A stretch of DNA of 64,000 nt, from the NCBI GenBank assembly GCA_945874225.1, contig CAMCFT010000016.1, forward strand, positions 1 through 64,000, given 5' to 3'. The notes beneath the pieces are model-generated. The model saw only the letters and a program-made list of their open reading frames with translations, ran no database searches and had not been told where the DNA came from. The translations under genes were made by a program, and so were the position numbers. Below are positions 1 to 9,800 of this stretch, one piece after another; positions within the stretch are counted from its first letter, which is position 1, and each line of letters starts with the position of its first letter. The stretch is from Flavobacterium psychrophilum. Its GTDB lineage: Bacteria > Bacteroidota > Bacteroidia > Flavobacteriales > Flavobacteriaceae.

Positions 1-93
1 GCAGAAACAGAGTCAAAAATTAGCCCCAAACAAGTTGAGGCTAAACAAGGTAAACATCCAGCGAAAAATCACAGCATGCTTCCTCTCTGCTAA
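1..93 (+). CDS. C-terminal fragment of an unidentified protein
   Basis: The first frame is open from base 1 to a TAA at 91-93 and encodes 30 residues that end in MLPLC. The 5' end lies outside the window, so this may be the tail of a gene or chance. I do not recognise it. In Flavobacterium, pth often follows rplY (L25), but this hydrophilic tail does not resemble the Ala/Lys-rich end of L25 that I know. Confidence 0.25.
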   Translation, partial: AETESKISPKQVEAKQGKHPAKNHSMLPLC

Positions 94-120
94 TTCAAAG
101 ATATTAAAAATTAATCAAAA

Positions 121-341
121 TAAATTAGGTATTCAAGATAGTACCTAAAGAGAAACACTCCTTTTCAAAATTTAAATTTATCATTAAAGAACATAACAAC
201 CACCCCGTCTTTTAGACACCCCTCCAAAGGAGGGGACGTTGTATGAATTCCCCTCCTTTGGAGGGGTGCCCATAGGGCGGGGTGGTTTTTTAAATTAGGA
301 ATCGAATACAGTACCTAATGAGAAACACTCCTTTTCAAAAT
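121..341. repeat. Pair of ~50-bp imperfect direct repeats flanking a palindrome
   Basis: A segment beginning taaattagg at 121-170 recurs at 291-340. Both copies share the core gagaaacactccttttcaaa (149-168 and 319-338) and a conserved gtacctaa just before it. The palindrome at 198-290 sits between them. The copies differ at only a few positions. Confidence 0.7.
198..290. repeat. Long GC-rich palindrome, possible terminator
   Basis: The arms accaccccgtct...cctccaaaggagggg and cccctcctttggagggg...gggcggggtggt are inverted copies separated by about 13 bases. A T-run follows the right arm (286-291), so RNA read on the + strand could end here. The GC-rich arms contrast with the AT-rich surroundings. 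Such 'ctcc/ggag' palindromes recur in Flavobacterium genomes (general knowledge). Confidence 0.7.
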
Positions 342-485
342 ATCAACAAAATGATTTCAGATTTTTGAATAACGATTTTTGATTTCAGATGTTTTAAACC
401 CCTTAAAACAGACAATCTTGTATTTATCAAATCTGAAATCCTTAATCATCATTCAAAAATCTATTGCCTTTATAAGGCTGGAAGC

Positions 486-518
486 TTTAAAAAAATTAAA
501 AAATTAAGTTTACTTTTG
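486..518 (+). promoter_or_regulatory. Candidate pth promoter
   Basis: A -7 box TACTTTTG (511-518) fits the Bacteroidetes consensus TAnnTTTG. A weak -33 element TTTA (486-489) lies 21 bases upstream. Transcription would begin about where the annotated ATG (523) lies, so the mRNA would be nearly leaderless or translation would begin at the later ATG (583). Confidence 0.45.
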
Positions 519-522
519 CATT

Positions 523-1197
523 ATGCTAAAAAGATTAAAAGCACTGTTTTCAAAAACAAAAACAGAAGACAACAAGGATTGTATGAAACCGGAGGTTCAC
601 GAACACCAAAAAAACAATATAAAAAGCGTGAGTAATAAATTTTTAATCGTAGGACTTGGCAACATTGGTGCCGAATATGTAAATACCCGACACAATATAG
701 GGTTTAAAATTGTCGATTTCTTTGCCAAAAAAGAGGGAGTCAACTTCGAAACCTTGAAACTAGGCGCACTTGCCGAATATAAATTCAAAGGCCGAACCTT
801 TATACTGTTGAAACCCAATACGTTTATGAACCTAAGCGGAAAAGCTGTAAAATATTGGATGGACAAAGAGAACATTCCCCTCGAAAATATTCTGGTAATT
901 ACCGATGATTTGAATTTGTCTTTTGGAAAAATTCGCATCAAACCAAAAGGCAGCGACGGTGGACACAACGGACTAAAAAGCATTCACGCCACTTTGAACA
1001 CAACCGATTATACCCGATTCCGTTTTGGCATCAGCGACGAATTCAAAAAAGGGAAACAAATAGATTATGTCCTTGGCGAATGGGACGATGATGAGAAAAC
1101 AAAACTTCCGGAACGACTGGAATTGGCTTCCGAAATCATAAAATCTTTTGGAACAGCAGGACTGGAAAACACAATGACCTCATTTAATGGAAAATAA
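523..1197 (+). CDS. pth: Peptidyl-tRNA hydrolase
   Basis: Pth cleaves the ester bond of peptidyl-tRNAs that drop off the ribosome and so recycles tRNA. The domain starts near residue 39 with FLIVGLGNIGAEY, followed by TRHN with catalytic His57. The motifs KPNTFMNLSGKAV (Asn103 region), DDLN (Asp128/129) and GSDGGHNGLKS are all present. GNIG replaces the more common GNPG. The first ~38 residues form a charged extension absent from E. coli Pth. An in-frame ATG at 583 would remove 20 of them, and the -7 box at 511-518 leaves the first start uncertain. The 224-residue length is slightly long for the family because of the extension. Confidence 0.95.
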   Translation: MLKRLKALFSKTKTEDNKDCMKPEVHEHQKNNIKSVSNKFLIVGLGNIGAEYVNTRHNIGFKIVDFFAKKEGVNFETLKLGALAEYKFKGRTFILLKPNTFMNLSGKAVKYWMDKENIPLENILVITDDLNLSFGKIRIKPKGSDGGHNGLKSIHATLNTTDYTRFRFGISDEFKKGKQIDYVLGEWDDDEKTKLPERLELASEIIKSFGTAGLENTMTSFNGK

Positions 1198-1233
1198 GAA
1201 AGCGAAAAAAATCATTTTATATTTAAATTATAA

Positions 1234-1241
1234 TAAATTTG
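1234..1241 (+). promoter_or_regulatory. -7 box of the first M43 protease gene
   Basis: TAAATTTG matches TAnnTTTG. The TTG at 1239-1241, a formal start codon of the longer frame, is part of this box, which supports the ATG at 1263 as the true start. No clear -33 TTTG was found. Confidence 0.5.
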
Positions 1242-1262
1242 ACTTTTACAAGTTTTTTTAAA

Positions 1263-3305
1263 ATGAAAACCACTTCTCATATTAATAATTTATTTATTGT
1301 AATTTGTTTGCTTGCATTAAACTTGGCTTACAGTCAAGGCAAAAAACAAGTAACTAAAACTTTGTTTGGCAAACCTATTAAGATAGAAAATGTAAATCCA
1401 GCTAATGGACACATTCGGTGTGCAACTACAGAATACGAGAAATTTCTCCAGGAAAAAAACCCAAAAAGATTGACTAATGCCCAGTTTGAAACCTGGTTGG
1501 CTCCATTAGTTAAGCATTACCAATCTATGCGAACAACATCTCAAAGTGGCGGAATAATCACAATTCCAGTCGTTGTTCATGTGATACATAATGGACAGGC
1601 AATTGGAGTGGCGCCAAACATTACTGATGCTCAAGTGCAGTCGCAGATCAAAGTACTCAACGAAGATTATAGAAAAATGCTAGGAACACCCGGGGATAAT
1701 ACAAACCCTGTAGGAGCAGATACTGAAATACAATTTGCCCTTGCTTTACAAGACACAATCGGAAACCCAACAAATGGAATTGACCGAATAAGTTTCTGTC
1801 AAGAAAGTTGGTCAGATACTGAGTTTGATTCGAAGGTAAAACCAGCAACAATTTGGGACCCTACATTATATATGAATATGTGGAGCGTTAAATTAACTGA
1901 CAGTACAGTTTTGGGCTACGCTCAATTTCCTGACGCTTCGGGTTTACCTGGCCTTGATCCTACTGGCGGTAATGCAAACACTGATGGTGTTGTTTCCAGT
2001 TACGAGGTATTTGGAAGTAGTGACATTGACGACACCTTTTTACTGGCAACACCTTATGACAAAGGAAGAACAATGACTCATGAAGTAGGTCACTGGCTAG
2101 GATTAAGACATATTTGGGGTGATGAAACTTGTGGTGAAGATTATTGTGCAGACACACCTGTTCACCACGATGCAAACTATGGTTGCCCTACGGTTGAAAA
2201 TTGTGATGCCAACGGAAATGAAATGGTCGAAAACTATATGGATTATACAGATGACTCTTGTATGAACATTTTTACCCAAAATCAAAAAGACAGAATAACA
2301 ACTATAATTAACAATGCAGCTAGAAGAAAAACGCTGATAACTTCAACAAAAGATTCACCAATACTTTTGTTTGCAAATGATGCTGAAGTAAAGCTTGAGT
2401 CAAATTGTCCTGTATACGTTTGTGGAGCTATTCCTAACCAAACTACTCAGAAAATAACCATCTATAACAGAGGAACAAGTAATTTATCTTCCGCTGTGTT
2501 AACTTATAATAGTAATGGCGGCATTGATAAGACTTATAATTGGACTGGAAATTTAGCCGCAAATGAATCGAATACTTTTGATTTGACAATAAATACATCA
2601 ATAAGCGGAACGATAAATGCTAAAATTATAAAAGCTAATGGAGTAACGGATCAAAGAAATACAAACAACACGGCATCTAGAACATTTGTACTTCCTGACA
2701 CATCTCCTAACTACACAACTAATGATTTTGTTTTTAGATTACAACTAGACGAATTTGGAAGTGAAACCACTTGGGATCTAAAAAACAGTTCCGGTACAAT
2801 TTTATACAGTGGGGATCCATATCCTGACGCACCACAAATACCAGCATTAATAACTCAAAACTGGACACTTCCCAATAACGACTGCTATACTTTTACAATA
2901 AATGACATTGAAGGCGATGGAATATGCTGCGATTTTGGAACTGGTTTTTATGATATTAAATCTTTAGACGGCGTTATTGTTGTTGCCTCTGGAGCTTCAT
3001 TTTCAACAACTGAAAGCAAAACATTCAGCATTAATTTAGACGAAACGGTAATCATCGTTGGTTCTGATGATTTTTATATATATCCAAATCCTGCAAAAGA
3101 ACTTTTAAATATCAAAACACCAAGTGATTCAGGGTTTTTAAATAGCTATAAGATTAGCAATGTTTTAGGACAAATAATCCAATCCGAAACGATGTTTACC
3201 GTAGATGACTATATAATTAACACTGCATCTTTAAGTAGTGGTGTCTATTTTATTGCTCTTGAAAAAGGATATAAGAAAAAAACTTTACGGTTTATCAAAG
3301 AATAG
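1263..3305 (+). CDS. Secreted M43 (pappalysin-type) zinc metalloprotease with T9SS sorting domain
   Basis: This is a predicted extracellular metzincin endopeptidase. The chosen ATG gives MKTTSHINN followed by a hydrophobic signal peptide ending LALNLAYSQG, which aligns with the paralogue downstream. The zinc motif HEVGHWLGLRH lies at about residues 273-283, followed by a Cys-rich stretch and the Met-turn region YMDYTDDSCMN. A beta-rich segment follows (about 375-590). The last ~75 residues are a type A T9SS domain (YIYPNPAKE...GVYFIALEKG...RFIKE), so secretion through the type IX system is expected. The frame extends upstream to a TTG at 1239, which lies in the promoter box. The substrate is unknown. 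Confidence 0.9.
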   Translation: MKTTSHINNLFIVICLLALNLAYSQGKKQVTKTLFGKPIKIENVNPANGHIRCATTEYEKFLQEKNPKRLTNAQFETWLAPLVKHYQSMRTTSQSGGIITIPVVVHVIHNGQAIGVAPNITDAQVQSQIKVLNEDYRKMLGTPGDNTNPVGADTEIQFALALQDTIGNPTNGIDRISFCQESWSDTEFDSKVKPATIWDPTLYMNMWSVKLTDSTVLGYAQFPDASGLPGLDPTGGNANTDGVVSSYEVFGSSDIDDTFLLATPYDKGRTMTHEVGHWLGLRHIWGDETCGEDYCADTPVHHDANYGCPTVENCDANGNEMVENYMDYTDDSCMNIFTQNQKDRITTIINNAARRKTLITSTKDSPILLFANDAEVKLESNCPVYVCGAIPNQTTQKITIYNRGTSNLSSAVLTYNSNGGIDKTYNWTGNLAANESNTFDLTINTSISGTINAKIIKANGVTDQRNTNNTASRTFVLPDTSPNYTTNDFVFRLQLDEFGSETTWDLKNSSGTILYSGDPYPDAPQIPALITQNWTLPNNDCYTFTINDIEGDGICCDFGTGFYDIKSLDGVIVVASGASFSTTESKTFSINLDETVIIVGSDDFYIYPNPAKELLNIKTPSDSGFLNSYKISNVLGQIIQSETMFTVDDYIINTASLSSGVYFIALEKGYKKKTLRFIKE

Positions 3306-3369
3306 TTTTGTTAAATAATATCCTTAGAGAATTGATTCACTTTTTTAAATACTATTATTAAAAAATCCT

Positions 3370-3377
3370 TAACTTTG
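3370..3377 (+). promoter_or_regulatory. -7 box of the second M43 protease gene
   Basis: TAACTTTG matches TAnnTTTG and lies 22 bases before the ATG at 3400. The second protease can therefore be transcribed independently of the first. The -33 region is T-rich but has no clear TTTG at the usual spacing. Confidence 0.45.
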
Positions 3378-3399
3378 ACAATAACTTTTTTTCATAAAA

Positions 3400-5487
3400 A
3401 TGAAAACAACCACCCCCATTTCTATCAAGATTACACTTGTAATCTTTTGCTTATTTATGCTCGGTAACACCTATAGCCAAGTAACAACAACAAACAAAAT
3501 GCTGTTTGGCAAACCCGTTATAGCAAAAAATGCAAATCCAAACAATGGAATAATTCGATGTGCAACTGTAGAATATGAACAATATCTGCAAGAGAAAAAT
3601 CCAAAAAGAATGACTAATGCTCAGTTTGAGACTTGGTTAGCTCCTTTAGTGAACAAACAAATAGCTTCGCGAACCAGCTCAAAAACAGCTGGAACAGTAA
3701 TAATAACAATACCCGTAGTTGTTCATGTAATACACAATGGTCAGGCAATAGGCGTTGCGCCCAACATTACTGATGCCCAAGTGGAATCACAAATTACGAT
3801 ATTGAACCAAGATTTCAGAAAAATGTTTGGCACTCCAGGAGGAGAAAGCACCAACCCTGTTGCAGCTGACATTGAAATTGAATTTGTTCTTGCAAAAGTA
3901 GACCCCTACGAAAATCCAACTAACGGGATTGATCGTGTGGCTTTTATTCAAGAATCGTGGGCTGGACGAGGTACTGATATAGATTTAATTGTAAAACCAG
4001 CTACGATTTGGGATCCTACCCAATATTTGAATATGTGGACTTTTAATATAAGTGATGACATACTGGGTTATGCTCAATTACCAGAAGCTTCAGGCTTAGA
4101 TGGTCTTTATTCAGGTGGAACTGCAATTACAGATGGAGTTATTTCAAATTATGCTGTTTTTGGCAGCAGTGACATTAGCCCTTCCTTTTTATTAGCTAGC
4201 CCTTATGACAAAGGAAGAACAATGACCCATGAAGTAGGACATTTTCTAGGATTAAGACATATTTGGGGTGATGGAAATGGAGATGAGGCGAGCAACTTAC
4301 CTGATTGTACTGCAACTGCAACCGATTATTGTGCAGATACTCCTCAAGCGGGATGGGAACACTACGATTGTGGCATTTTTGACACTTGTACCTCTGCCGC
4401 AGGAATTGATATGGTAGAAAACTATATGGATTATACGAATGATGCTTGTATGAACATTTTTACTCAAAATCAAAAAGACAGGATAACAGTCATTATGAAT
4501 AATGCCGTTAGAAGAAGCACTTTGAAAACCTCAACAAAAGGCACAGCAATCCCTTTATTTGCGATTGATGCAGAAGTTAAAATTGAAGCCGATTATAGTT
4601 TAGACAGCGTTTCTGACTGTGCATCTTTACCCACTCCTGTTAATAAGAAAGTAATATTAACTAATAGAGGCACTTCCTCTTTAACAACAATAACTTTAAA
4701 TTACTCTATAGCTGGAGGTGCAAATCAGACCCAAAATTGGACAGGAACTTTAGCCCAAAATGAATCTGCTATTGTAACACTGCTAAATACAGCTTCTTTT
4801 GGTATATTAACCGCAAGCATAGCAACCACAAATGGAACTACTGACCAAAGAGTCAGCAACGATATGGATACTAAAAAATTTGGTCCTGTCAATTATAACT
4901 TCACTGACTATGTTTTTAGATTGCAACAAGATTTTTGGGGTGATGAAATTAAATGGGATTTAAAAGATGGTTCTGGTGTCGTTAAATATAGTGGAGGTCC
5001 TTATGATGCCACTGAAGCTTTGCCACTACTGATAACTAAAAACTGGACATTAGCTAATAACCAGTGTTATACTTTTACCATGTATGACTCTCAAGATGAC
5101 GGGATTTGTTGTGATGGCGGAAATGGTTATTACGACATTAAATCTACAAACGGATTAACTATCGTTGCCTCTGGAGCAGAATATACATCAATAGAAAACA
5201 TCCAGTTTACAACTAATACACTTGGGACTGACAAATTTGAGACATCAAATGATATTTATCTTTATCCAAATCCAACAAAAGGAACTCTAAATATTCACGT
5301 GCCAAGTGATTTTGGTTTGCCAAATAGTTTTGCTATTAGCAACATCGCAGGCCAAATCATTAGCCGAAAAAAGGTTTCAAAACAAGATGATTTAATAGTA
5401 AACACTTCCCCTTTAAGTAATGGAGTTTATTTTATTACTGTCGTAAAAGAAGACCAGAAAAAAACGCTGCAATTCATCAAAGAATAG
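3400..5487 (+). CDS. Secreted M43 zinc metalloprotease, tandem paralogue
   Basis: This protein is homologous along its whole length to the preceding protease, so the pair is a tandem duplication. It has a signal peptide (residues 1-26, ending YSQ) and the shared segment LFGKPV...MTNAQFETWLAPLV. The zinc motif HEVGHFLGLRH is at residues 277-287, and a longer Cys-containing insert follows it (NGDEASNLPDCTATATDYC). The Met-turn YMDYTNDACMN and a type A T9SS C-terminal domain (IYLYPNPTKG...GVYFITVVKE...QFIKE) complete it. The differences next to the active site suggest related but separate substrate preferences (inference). Confidence 0.9.
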   Translation: MKTTTPISIKITLVIFCLFMLGNTYSQVTTTNKMLFGKPVIAKNANPNNGIIRCATVEYEQYLQEKNPKRMTNAQFETWLAPLVNKQIASRTSSKTAGTVIITIPVVVHVIHNGQAIGVAPNITDAQVESQITILNQDFRKMFGTPGGESTNPVAADIEIEFVLAKVDPYENPTNGIDRVAFIQESWAGRGTDIDLIVKPATIWDPTQYLNMWTFNISDDILGYAQLPEASGLDGLYSGGTAITDGVISNYAVFGSSDISPSFLLASPYDKGRTMTHEVGHFLGLRHIWGDGNGDEASNLPDCTATATDYCADTPQAGWEHYDCGIFDTCTSAAGIDMVENYMDYTNDACMNIFTQNQKDRITVIMNNAVRRSTLKTSTKGTAIPLFAIDAEVKIEADYSLDSVSDCASLPTPVNKKVILTNRGTSSLTTITLNYSIAGGANQTQNWTGTLAQNESAIVTLLNTASFGILTASIATTNGTTDQRVSNDMDTKKFGPVNYNFTDYVFRLQQDFWGDEIKWDLKDGSGVVKYSGGPYDATEALPLLITKNWTLANNQCYTFTMYDSQDDGICCDGGNGYYDIKSTNGLTIVASGAEYTSIENIQFTTNTLGTDKFETSNDIYLYPNPTKGTLNIHVPSDFGLPNSFAISNIAGQIISRKKVSKQDDLIVNTSPLSNGVYFITVVKEDQKKTLQFIKE

Positions 5488-5508
5488 CTTCACCAAATAC
5501 AGATTTTG

Positions 5509-5540
5509 AGAGGATTGATTTATTTCAATCCTCTTTTTTT
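5509..5540 (+). terminator. Rho-independent terminator after the protease pair
   Basis: The stem gaggattga (5509-5517) pairs with tcaatcctc (5525-5533) and is followed directly by seven T. Confidence 0.85.
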
Positions 5541-5562
5541 ACCTGCCTGTCGGCAGACAGGT
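5541..5562. repeat. Short GC-rich palindrome of the CTGCC/GGCAG family
   Basis: A nearly self-complementary 22-bp sequence with the core ctgtcggcagac directly abuts the terminator. Related cores occur at 58461-58480 and 58614-58633. Confidence 0.6.
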
Positions 5563-5658
5563 CGTTTATTATTATACCATTACTTATTATATTTTAGTCA
5601 AACGTTTTTGGTATAATGCCGTTGAATATTTCATTTAGTTCAACTTTTATTGGACTAA

Positions 5659-5691
5659 TTTGAAATAACTAGCGGTATTAGTATAAATTTG
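5659..5691 (+). promoter_or_regulatory. ribF promoter (TTTG-N21-TAAATTTG)
   Basis: The -33 element TTTG is at 5659-5662 and the -7 element TAAATTTG at 5684-5691. The 21-base spacer is within the Bacteroidetes range. The TTG at 5689 falls in the -7 box and cannot be a start codon if this promoter is used. Confidence 0.75.
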
Positions 5692-5712
5692 CACCAACAA
5701 AAAACAATTGCT

Positions 5713-6642
5713 TTGAAGATTTTTCATTCCATAAATGATTTCCATTCCCCAAAAAAAACAATCCTCACTTTGGGTACATTTGATGGTGTGCATGCTGGTC
5801 ACAGAAAAATCCTGGAAAGGCTAACACAAAATGTAGAAAATGGCAAATATGAAAGCCTTGTGCTTACCTTTTTTTCGCATCCAAGGATAGTTCTGCAAAA
5901 ACAATCAGGTATAAAATTGCTCAATACCATTCCCGAAAAAATAGATTTACTAGAGAACATAGGAATAGAAAATCTCGTCATTCATCCTTTTGACGAAAGT
6001 TTTTCCCAATTAACGGCTCAGGAATTTGTAAAAAACGTTCTTGTAGATAAATTTCATATCCAAAAAATTATTATTGGTCACGACCATCGATTTGGAAGAA
6101 ACCGAACGGCAAATATTGATGACTTAATCACTTTTGGCAAACAATATGACTTTGAAGTAGAACAAATATCGGTTCAGGAAGTTAATGATGTTTCTATAAG
6201 TTCAACAAAAATCAGAAATGCCTTAATGGAAGGAAATATGGCTTTGGCCAATGAGTATTTAGGCTACGAATACTTTTTGACAGGAACCATTTTCAAGGGA
6301 AAACAATTAGGAAGAACCATTGGATTTCCCACTGCAAACCTTCAAATTGAAGAAAACCAAAAACTCATCCCTCGAAACGGGGTTTATGTGGTGAAAAGCT
6401 CCATCAACCGGAAAACGGTTTACGGCATGATGAATATTGGATTTAATCCAACAGTAGCTGGAGAAAATCTATCCGTTGAAGTACATTATTTTGACTTTAA
6501 TACTGATTTATATGATCAGGAAATAAGAGTTTCTATACTTGAATACCTTCGTCCGGAACAAAAATTTAGCTCAGTTGACTTGCTAAAAGAGCAATTGAAA
6601 CAAGACCGGAATTCGGCATTGACTTTCATAAAAAATATTTAA
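5713..6642 (+). CDS. ribF: Bifunctional riboflavin kinase / FMN adenylyltransferase
   Basis: RibF converts riboflavin to FMN and then to FAD. The N-terminal adenylyltransferase domain shows TLGTFDGVHAGHRKIL, a nucleotidyltransferase motif, and a later IIIGHDHRFGRNR. The C-terminal flavokinase domain shows GKQLGRTIGFPTANLQ and the GVYVV...GMMNIGFNPT segment. The frame can be read from TTG at 5689, but that codon is part of the promoter. I place the start at TTG 5713 (KIFHSINDF), which gives 309 residues and resembles the N-terminus of related RibF proteins. The gene stands alone between terminators. Confidence 0.93.
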   Translation: MKIFHSINDFHSPKKTILTLGTFDGVHAGHRKILERLTQNVENGKYESLVLTFFSHPRIVLQKQSGIKLLNTIPEKIDLLENIGIENLVIHPFDESFSQLTAQEFVKNVLVDKFHIQKIIIGHDHRFGRNRTANIDDLITFGKQYDFEVEQISVQEVNDVSISSTKIRNALMEGNMALANEYLGYEYFLTGTIFKGKQLGRTIGFPTANLQIEENQKLIPRNGVYVVKSSINRKTVYGMMNIGFNPTVAGENLSVEVHYFDFNTDLYDQEIRVSILEYLRPEQKFSSVDLLKEQLKQDRNSALTFIKNI

Positions 6643-6734
6643 TCTTTAGCTTAAACCGACACCGCTTGCGGCTTACTGCAATCCTGTAGCACTGAGGCAC
6701 AGCCCCGGATTAAACATTAAAGGGTTTATCTCAT

Positions 6735-6770
6735 AAAAAAACCCATTCACAAGCATGTGAATGGGTTTTT
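6735..6770. terminator. Bidirectional terminator between ribF and the surface protein gene
   Basis: A perfect stem aaaaacccattcaca / tgtgaatgggttttt with a short loop has A-tracts on the left and T-tracts on the right. It can serve both convergent genes. Confidence 0.85.
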
Positions 6771-6807
6771 ATTGCCGCTTCGAAAAGCTCAATACAACAT
6801 TGCTATA

Positions 6808-9800
6808 TTAATTAACGATAATTTTTTTGCTGCTTTCGCCTATCGTTGTGTTTACTTTTACAATATAAATTCCGGAACTTATACTTTTTATTGGAATTTG
6901 GATAGTCGTTTGCTCACTGTCTTTTACATCCCAATTTGAAATCTTCTGACCCGTTATGTTGTAAAGAGTAACTGTATTTACTGTGGAGTCCATCACGTTA
7001 TTGTGGATGATTAAGGTTTTATAATTGTTTGAATATAACACCAAAATACCATCCTCTTTTTCCGTAGCATCTAAACTTAAGGTTTTGTTTGTATACTTCA
7101 GCACAAAGCGCTCGTTGAATGTTCCTGCTGCTGTGTTAAACGTATAGTTTCCGCTTTTTAAATCAGTGACTGTATTGGTCAGCTTGTCTTCAATAAATAC
7201 CGCCTGATTGGTTAGTGAACCATCTACTTGGGCAATGTTAATGGTAAAATCTCCATTTATAGTGGTGCGATAGCCTAATGGCACTTCGTCATTTTCATCA
7301 AACGGCAAAGCGCGACCTTGAATTGTTAAATTCATGTCTTGGTTCAGGCTATAAAAATCAACGAATTCATTTCCGTCAAAACTCTCGCCGTCAAAACGAT
7401 CTTCATACTCATTCGTGGCATCAGTAAGATAACCTAATAAGGTTTGCTTGAAAGCCCCTTCCGTGTTAGTCAAGTTCAACCAAACTCGGCTTTTTTCGAT
7501 GGCTTTAGCCGTTTTTCCATTAGGTTTTTTAGTTTTGAAAAACTGAGAATTGTTCCCCGTTATACCATTAACGCCTACTCGCATCGTGTTGTCAAATATT
7601 ATTTTGCTATTTGCAGGAATAGTAAGTTGACTAGAAGCAAAGAAACCTTGTCCAGAAGCAATTTTTCCCGTTGGAGGTTGATTGTTATTAGTGCCGATAC
7701 CATTGCCGCTTGGAGCACTTCCGGTTTCCGCTAGAAGATCTATATTATTTGCAGCTACTCCGCCTGTTGCATTGTAAGTTGCGTAGTCATCTGATGTATA
7801 AGCATAAGCTCCTGAACCTGCTGAGTTTGTCAAGATCAAGGCCCTGTCTTTCATGGCGGTATTGTGTGTCCAGAAATACAAGGTACCGTTCAAAACACCT
7901 GCATTGCTATTCAAAAAGGTGTCTGCATCTAAAGCGGATGGATAAGGGTTACCTAGAAGATAGGAGCTATTTTCAATAATGTCAGCTATTTCATAATGTC
8001 CGTTATTGGGTATGCCAGAAAATTGTAATTCGAGTTGAGGTATTGTTGCATTTGATTGTGGAATTTCTGAACTCCGTGTTGCAATGTATCCTTTGCATGC
8101 ATCCATTATAGTTTCAGCGGATTCTGGGTCCCAGTCTCCTCCCGTGTCCGAAGGTTTGTATGAATAAAAGGTGCCATTCGATAAATCTGTTGCTATTTCT
8201 CCTAAAATTTGAGGCCCAAGGTCACCCAATGAAGGTGAAACCGGCGAAGATAAATAATTATAATCTGTTTTACGAGAGTAGGTAGATCGATAGTACTGTA
8301 TATCACCTGTATTATTATTCGTTGCAACATTGTTTATTTGTACTAAACTGGCTCCGTCTAAAAAGGATAATGTACCATTTCCTATAACGTTTAATTCATA
8401 GGTTAAGGTTAGAGTGCGATTAGCAGCTATAGTTACAAATTTTCCGTCGTTCACTTGACAGGAACAACCTACAATATTATTATCCAATGAATAACTGTCT
8501 GCAAAAACTATTGCTTTAGTTCTATCAGGTATTCCATTATCCCAACCTCCTGCTGTAGTCCAAGTAGTAGGTAGCAGTGGTTTTTGGTTGATAATTACTT
8601 CGACAGTAGATGATGTACACCCTGAAGCTGATGTTACCGAAAAGTAATAAGTTCCTGGGTCCAATCCAGTAATAGTCGTCGTATTTTCTTCATATGCAGG
8701 ACTAGCAGTCGCATATCCTGTTTGATTTAGGGTTCCATAGGCTTGCAAATCCGTTAAAACTACACTACCGGTTTCTGTTTTACAATCGGGATGTATGATG
8801 GTTGCTGATGGAGTTGCGGGTTTAGCTTTTACGGTTAGTAAAGCAGCATTTGAGTTGGTGCGACAGCCGCCACTTGATCGCACGATACATCTCACAGAAT
8901 AGCCATTATAGGAATAAGAAATAACAGTCGTAGTTGACAAAGTAGCTGTAGTATGCCCTGAGAAGCCTACAAGTGAATTAGTATTTGTCCAGGTACCATT
9001 TTTTAAATACTGCCATTGAAATGAAGCCCCTGACGAAGTTATAGAAAAACTTTCCACTGTGTTTTCACAAATAGTTTTTGCTACAGGCTGTGTTGTAATT
9101 GTTGGAGCACTACAACTGCTGTTTACAGTTCCTGTTGTTGCAGCAAAAAAAATATCGTCTGGATTATCTGCAGGTGATGATGATGAACCCCAAAAACCGC
9201 TCACATCTTCAACACCTAATATTAATACACTAGCAGTATGAGAAAAAGCCCCTAGATTAGCCACAACATCTGTTGCAATAGAAAGTGTGTTATTAATAGT
9301 TGTAGCGGCTCCAAAAGTTTTTATTCCTGAACCCGAAAGTGTAAGATTATCATAAGTAGTTTCTTTAATTACTTGATTAGTACCTGTATAATTTACCGTA
9401 TTTCCTGATGCGCTAGCATTTAGAGTTAGTATATTAGGTGTTGTAGATAAACCATAATTTAAAGTTCCAATATTATTCCAAGTTAAGGCATCATCTATTA
9501 CAAAGGATTCTGTTCCTGTAACATTTACAATGCCATTATTAGTTATTGACTTGCCTTGTCCATCTATACTTGCGTTATTAAAAGTAATAGTGGCATTCGA
9601 ATCAATTGTTATATTTCCATTTGTTTCTAACTGATCAATATTACTAAATGTACCGTTGTCACCGTAAAGGGTTCCGCCTGATAAGGTGGGATTCCAAGCA
9701 ACTTTGCCTTTACTTGATTGGTTAACCGTACTACTTTCACAAGTGCCATTTAGTATAATATTACCAGAAACATCTAAATCAAAAGTTGTAATATCTAAAG

